Source: Butyrivibrio sp. WCD3002
GTDB taxonomy: Bacteria; Bacillota; Clostridia; Lachnospirales; Lachnospiraceae
DNA length: 33,185 bases
NCBI RefSeq assembly: GCF_000424265.1
Contig: NZ_AUJO01000030.1
Coordinates: 1 to 33,185, forward strand
Direction of reading: 5' to 3'
Shown here piece after piece: positions 30,007 to 33,185 of this stretch. The notes beneath the pieces are model-generated. The model was not told the DNA's origin, ran no database searches, and saw only the letters and a program-made list of their open reading frames with translations. A program made the position numbers and the translations under genes. Numbering within the stretch: the stretch's first letter is position 1; each line of letters begins with the position of its first letter.

Positions 30007-30600
30007 ATGGACGATTCCAAGAAAAACGCTATCATAAAAGCAGTTATTTTGATGGTTCTTTTTGCTGCGGTCATACTGGGCATATTTGTCATTGTAAATA
30101 GAGGTAGAAGCAGTTCTAACAGTACTACCGAAGATCAGGAGCTAACTGAGGTTCAGAAGATAACCACCATGGATTTATCAAAGACCTATCCAAAGACACC
30201 TGCCACCGTTGCAGACCTTTACGTACGCATAATGAAGGTAATGTATAAGCAGACCTACACTGACGAAGAATTTGGTCAGATGGCTGATGTTATGAAGGGA
30301 ATCTTCGATGATGAACTCATTGCGAATCAGTCTGACTGGCCCGGAAGCTTAAAGACAGAGGTGGATAAAAAGAAAGAAGAGGACTATTCCATCTCCAAAT
30401 ATGAAGTCCTTTCAAATGATATTGAAGAAACAAAAGACACCGGCGAAGAAATAGCAAATGTTCTTGCCAAAATTTATTTGAGGCACGGAACTCACACAAA
30501 TGTCTATAACTATCTTTTTGTATTAAGAAAAGATGCTGATAAAAACTGGAAGATCCTCGGTTGGACAGTATCAGAAGTAAAGGATACGGAAGCGAATTAA
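30007..30600 (+). CDS. Small membrane-anchored protein, unknown function
   Basis: 197 residues, not recognised with confidence. A Lys-rich start and one helix (about 10-31, [19 protein letters not shown]) would leave a soluble domain outside the cell. After a Ser/Thr-rich linker, the domain (about 55-195) has helical parts ([37 protein letters not shown]) and a final beta part ([27 protein letters not shown]) that resembles NTF2-like or stress-type accessory folds, only loosely. There are no cysteines and no catalytic motif. A strong GGAGGGG precedes the ATG. It sits between rnz and tsaD, and 1 nt separates it from tsaD, so it is part of that operon. Confidence 0.8.
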   Translation: MDDSKKNAIIKAVILMVLFAAVILGIFVIVNRGRSSSNSTTEDQELTEVQKITTMDLSKTYPKTPATVADLYVRIMKVMYKQTYTDEEFGQMADVMKGIFDDELIANQSDWPGSLKTEVDKKKEEDYSISKYEVLSNDIEETKDTGEEIANVLAKIYLRHGTHTNVYNYLFVLRKDADKNWKILGWTVSEVKDTEAN

Positions 30601-30601
30601 T

Positions 30602-31753
30602 ATGGATAACAATCATGAAAACATCAAACGCCGTACCGATGAGGACGGCGTAATATTTATGTCAATCAAAAATGAACAGACTGAAGCTTTGCAGGAATCA
30701 AAAGATGAAGATATCAATATTCTTGCAATCGAAAGCAGCTGCGATGAGACTGCTGCAGCAGTTGTAAGAAACGGAAGAGAGGTTCTTTCTAATATCATAT
30801 CTTCTCAGATCGCGCTTCATACTGTATACGGCGGAGTTGTGCCTGAAATAGCATCGCGCAAACATGTAGAGAAGATCAATGTCTGCGTCAGGGCTGCCCT
30901 TAGTGAAGCTGGACTTTCTCTTGATGACATAGATGCAATTGCGGTAACCTATGGCCCCGGACTTGTAGGCGCGCTTCTTGTGGGTGTATCTGAAGCAAAA
31001 GCCCTGAGCTTTGCCACAGGTAAACCTCTTGTTGGCGTACATCACATTGAAGGACATATATGCGCTAATTATATAGAATATAAAGAGCTTGAACCGCCCT
31101 TTATGTGTCTTGTTGCATCAGGCGGACACTCCCACCTTGTTTATGTAAAAGATTACGGTGAATATGACATAATCGGTCAGACCAGAGATGATGCCGCTGG
31201 CGAAGCCTTTGATAAGGTCGCAAGAGCAATAGGACTTGGATACCCCGGCGGGCCCAAGGTCGACAAGGCTGCAAGAGAGGGAAATCCCGATGCCATCGCA
31301 TTTCCAAGAGCTAAGACATCGGAAAAATCCTATGACTTTAGTTTCAGTGGCTTAAAATCGGCAGTTCTCAACTACCTTAATCAGGCGGAGATGAAGGGCG
31401 AGGAAATCAATAAAAATGACGTGGCAGCATCCTTCCAAAAAGCGGTTGTGGATGTTTTGACTGAGCACACCATGGAAGCAGCAGAAGAGTATAACTGCAA
31501 AAAGGTGGCAATAGCAGGCGGAGTAGCGTCCAATACTGCGCTTAGAGAGAGACTGGAAGCTGAGTGTGAAAAACGCGGAATGACTTTTTACAGACCTGCG
31601 CCTGTACTTTGTACGGACAATGCAGCCATGATAGGTGCCGCTGGCTACTACGAATATCTGAAAGGGAACCGTGCCGGAATGGATCTGAATGCTGTTCCCA
31701 ATCTCCCCCTTGGAGACAGAGAACGCAGATATCATGGAAGAAGCAGCAATTAA
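30602..31753 (+). CDS. tsaD: tRNA threonylcarbamoyladenosine synthase catalytic subunit TsaD
   Basis: 383 residues, about 40 longer than usual at the N-terminus. The family core begins [18 protein letters not shown] (about 38-55). [17 protein letters not shown], the metal-binding HHIEGH (147-152), [10 protein letters not shown] and [10 protein letters not shown] are all there, as is the [14 protein letters not shown] tail. It joins threonylcarbamoyl-AMP to A37 of ANN-reading tRNAs. The start is uncertain: ATG 30602 has no clear ribosome site but follows the previous stop by 1 nt; ATG 30659 is an alternative that would remove the unconserved first 19 residues. Confidence 0.96.
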   Translation: MDNNHENIKRRTDEDGVIFMSIKNEQTEALQESKDEDINILAIESSCDETAAAVVRNGREVLSNIISSQIALHTVYGGVVPEIASRKHVEKINVCVRAALSEAGLSLDDIDAIAVTYGPGLVGALLVGVSEAKALSFATGKPLVGVHHIEGHICANYIEYKELEPPFMCLVASGGHSHLVYVKDYGEYDIIGQTRDDAAGEAFDKVARAIGLGYPGGPKVDKAAREGNPDAIAFPRAKTSEKSYDFSFSGLKSAVLNYLNQAEMKGEEINKNDVAASFQKAVVDVLTEHTMEAAEEYNCKKVAIAGGVASNTALRERLEAECEKRGMTFYRPAPVLCTDNAAMIGAAGYYEYLKGNRAGMDLNAVPNLPLGDRERRYHGRSSN

Positions 31754-31783
31754 TATTTTTGTAGCTTTTAAGGAGAATTCTCA

Positions 31784-32494
31784 TTGAAAACAACAGCGAT
31801 AGTGCTTGCTGCAGGAAGCGGCAGCAGAATGCAAAGCGGAGTAAAGAAGCAGTATATGGAAATATGCGGTTCACCACTGCTTTTGTATTCTTTAAGAGCT
31901 TTTGAAAACAGCTTTATAGATGAAATAATATTAGTGCTCCCTGAGAGCGATATACAGCAGGTTAAAGAAGACATAATAACTCCTGCCGGTTTTTCAAAAA
32001 TAAAGGCAATAGTTGCCGGTGGAAGCACAAGATATCACAGCGTACGTTTAGGACTCCTTGCAGCCTCAAAAGATACTGAGGCTGTTTTTATTCACGATGG
32101 AGCAAGACCCTTCATTGATGATGAAATCCTCGACCGCGCTTTGGCAGCCGTAAAAGAATATGGCGCATGCGTAGTAGGCATGCCTGTAAAGGACACAATA
32201 AAAATAGCTGATGAAAACGGATTTGCAGCAACAACTCCCGACAGAGACAAGACCTGGCTTATTCAGACCCCACAGGTTTTTTTGTATCCTGAGATACTTG
32301 AGCTTTACGAAAAGCTTGCTGCTGAAGAAGAAAAACTTCTTTCAGAAGGGGTAAATATTACCGATGATGCCATGGTTATGGAAACTTTTGGTGTCAGAAA
32401 GGTAAAACTTATAAAGGGGTCTTATGACAATATAAAAATCACCACACCTGAGGATTTGACCCTTGCGGAATCCATAATAAATAAGAAACTCTAA
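31784..32494 (+). CDS. ispD: 2-C-methyl-D-erythritol 4-phosphate cytidylyltransferase, TTG start
   Basis: 236 residues. The start is TTG at 31784 with AAGGAG at 31770-31775, 8 nt away, and gives the conserved MKTTAIVLAAGSGSRM. Further signs are KKQYMEICGSPLLLYSL, VAGGSTRYHSVRLGL, FIHDGARPFI, the PVKDTIK stretch and QTPQVF, then NITDDAMVMETFG and NIKITTPEDL. It makes CDP-ME in the MEP route to isoprenoids, hence also the undecaprenyl carrier used by the polysaccharide and wall enzymes of this window. TarI-like ribitol-phosphate cytidylyltransferases are close relatives and cannot be fully excluded, but no ribitol or teichoic-acid gene is near. Confidence 0.92.
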   Translation: MKTTAIVLAAGSGSRMQSGVKKQYMEICGSPLLLYSLRAFENSFIDEIILVLPESDIQQVKEDIITPAGFSKIKAIVAGGSTRYHSVRLGLLAASKDTEAVFIHDGARPFIDDEILDRALAAVKEYGACVVGMPVKDTIKIADENGFAATTPDRDKTWLIQTPQVFLYPEILELYEKLAAEEEKLLSEGVNITDDAMVMETFGVRKVKLIKGSYDNIKITTPEDLTLAESIINKKL

Positions 32495-32551
32495 ATTAAT
32501 AAAAAATTTTAGAAAATTAATATTGACAAAGGTTTACTACGTTGTTATTAT
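32495..32551 (+). promoter_or_regulatory. tRNA/rRNA promoter with UP-element-like A/T tract
   Basis: -35 TTGACA (32523-32528, perfect), 17-nt spacer, -10 TATTAT (32546-32551). The 28 nt before the -35 contain only A and T apart from one G, with phased A and T runs, as in UP elements of strong stable-RNA promoters. A TATAAT at 32549 would need a 20-nt spacer. The promoter probably drives both tRNA-Ser genes and the rRNA genes. Confidence 0.8.
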
Positions 32552-32603
32552 AATTATCGCGCTGTGCGTTGAAAGCCAACAAACAGTAGCCGATATAGTG
32601 TTT

Positions 32604-32689
32604 GGAGCGATATCGAAGCGGTCATAACGAGGCGGTCTTGAAAACCGTTTGGCGGCAACGCCACGAGGGTTCGAATCCCTCTCGCTCCG
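32604..32689 (+). tRNA. tRNA-Ser (anticodon TGA)
   Basis: 86 nt with the long variable arm of serine tRNAs. Acceptor GGAGCGA pairs with TCGCTCC, discriminator G; anticodon loop CTTGAAA, anticodon TGA at 32639-32641; variable arm TGGCGGCAACGCCA; T arm GAGGGTTCGAATCCCTC. CCA is not encoded. Confidence 0.96.
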
Positions 32690-32728
32690 CTCAAAATTGA
32701 AGAGTGAAGAATTAAAGTCAACACTTTT

Positions 32729-32817
32729 GCAGAAGTACTCAAGAGGTTGAAGAGACACCCCTGGAAAGGGTGCAGGTCGTTAACAGCGGCGCGAGGGTTC
32801 AAATCCCTCCTTCTGCG
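32729..32817 (+). tRNA. tRNA-Ser (anticodon GGA)
   Basis: 89 nt. Acceptor GCAGAAG pairs with CTTCTGC, discriminator G; anticodon stem CACCC/GGGTG with loop CTGGAAA, anticodon GGA at 32763-32765; long variable arm; T arm GAGGGTTCAAATCCCTC. CCA is not encoded. It lies 39 nt after the first tRNA-Ser. Confidence 0.95.
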
Positions 32818-32842
32818 GTCCTCATCAGTAACATCGATGAGA

Positions 32843-32856
32843 TGCACTTTGACAAT
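32843..32856 (+). promoter_or_regulatory. boxA-like rRNA antitermination site
   Basis: TGCACTTTGACAAT resembles the Firmicutes rrn boxA (TGYTCTTTGAAAAC), the NusB-NusE site, and lies in the leader between tRNA-Ser and 16S. Its TTGACA is therefore read as boxA, not as a -35. Confidence 0.55.
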
Positions 32857-32933
32857 GGAATAGTAATGCAACCCTGAAAATTCCAAAAAGAAATTTCAGA
32901 GAACAAAACAAACCTAACAAGGTAAAAACGGAC

Positions 32934-32957
32934 AGAACAAAGCCAAGCTTTAGTTCT
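32934..32957 (+). other. Stem-loop in the pre-16S leader
   Basis: AGAACAAAGC pairs with GCTTT-a-GTTCT around a CAA loop, 10 pairs with one bulged A. No T-run follows. It is probably a processing or folding element of the rRNA precursor. Confidence 0.5.
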
Positions 32958-33002
32958 GGTCAGACGAACGATCCAGTCACTTTAAGTGATTAGATAAAAT
33001 TT

Positions 33003-33185
<183 letters not shown>

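Noticed and set aside
32849..32854. TTGACA as a second rRNA promoter -35
   Set aside because: No -10-like hexamer lies 16-18 nt downstream, and the surrounding bases match boxA.
32554..32886. Open frames across the tRNA region on the minus strand
   Set aside because: They run through two clear tRNA genes; the apparent protein is an artefact.

Overview
The window looks like chromosome of a low-to-moderate-GC Firmicute of the class Clostridia, most likely family Lachnospiraceae (Butyrivibrio-like). The grounds are the start of a 16S rRNA gene at the right edge, strong AGGAGG-type ribosome sites, an FMN riboswitch on a RibU transporter, and rhamnose, LCP and M23/LysM/G5 cell-wall genes typical of Gram-positives. 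The genus is inference; only about 183 nt of 16S are present. I see no phage, insertion sequence or CRISPR array.

Left part (1-20568): a cell-surface polysaccharide locus. It holds dTDP-rhamnose genes (rfbB cut by the window edge, rfbA, rfbC; no rfbD), a GtrB-like polyprenyl-phosphate glycosyltransferase, an ABC exporter (Wzm/Wzt, with a Wzt-type C-terminal sugar-binding domain), a 709-residue methyltransferase plus kinase-like fusion, several GT2 enzymes including tandem two-module forms, a phosphohexomutase supplying sugar 1-phosphate, an initiating phosphoglycosyltransferase and an LCP ligase. Together they describe a complete route: priming on undecaprenyl phosphate, rhamnose-rich chain extension, possible capping of the chain end, ABC export and attachment to peptidoglycan. 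The most interesting point is the fusion protein directly after Wzt, which recalls the WbdD chain terminators of E. coli O8/O9a and would imply capping-coupled export in a Gram-positive.

Middle part (20595-25146): a small alarmone synthetase, a tail-anchored coiled-coil protein of unknown function, an M23 peptidase with LysM and G5 domains, and murA with its own extended -10 promoter. A hairpin that pairs fully only in minus-strand RNA lies behind the alarmone synthetase.

Minus-strand island (25145-27373): an HD-GYP cyclic-di-GMP phosphodiesterase and RibU. RibU is preceded by an FMN riboswitch whose downstream hairpin would hide the ribosome site. A bidirectional terminator separates murA from the HD-GYP gene.

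Right part (27386-33185): divergent from ribU, a tRNA-modification and housekeeping operon (tsaE, tsaB-rimI fusion, RNase Z, a small membrane protein, tsaD, ispD). It is followed by an A/T-tract promoter, two tRNA-Ser genes (TGA and GGA), a boxA-like leader and the 16S gene. Three starts (14584, 17002, 27421) lack a Shine-Dalgarno and have a -10 box so close that the transcripts would be leaderless or nearly so.
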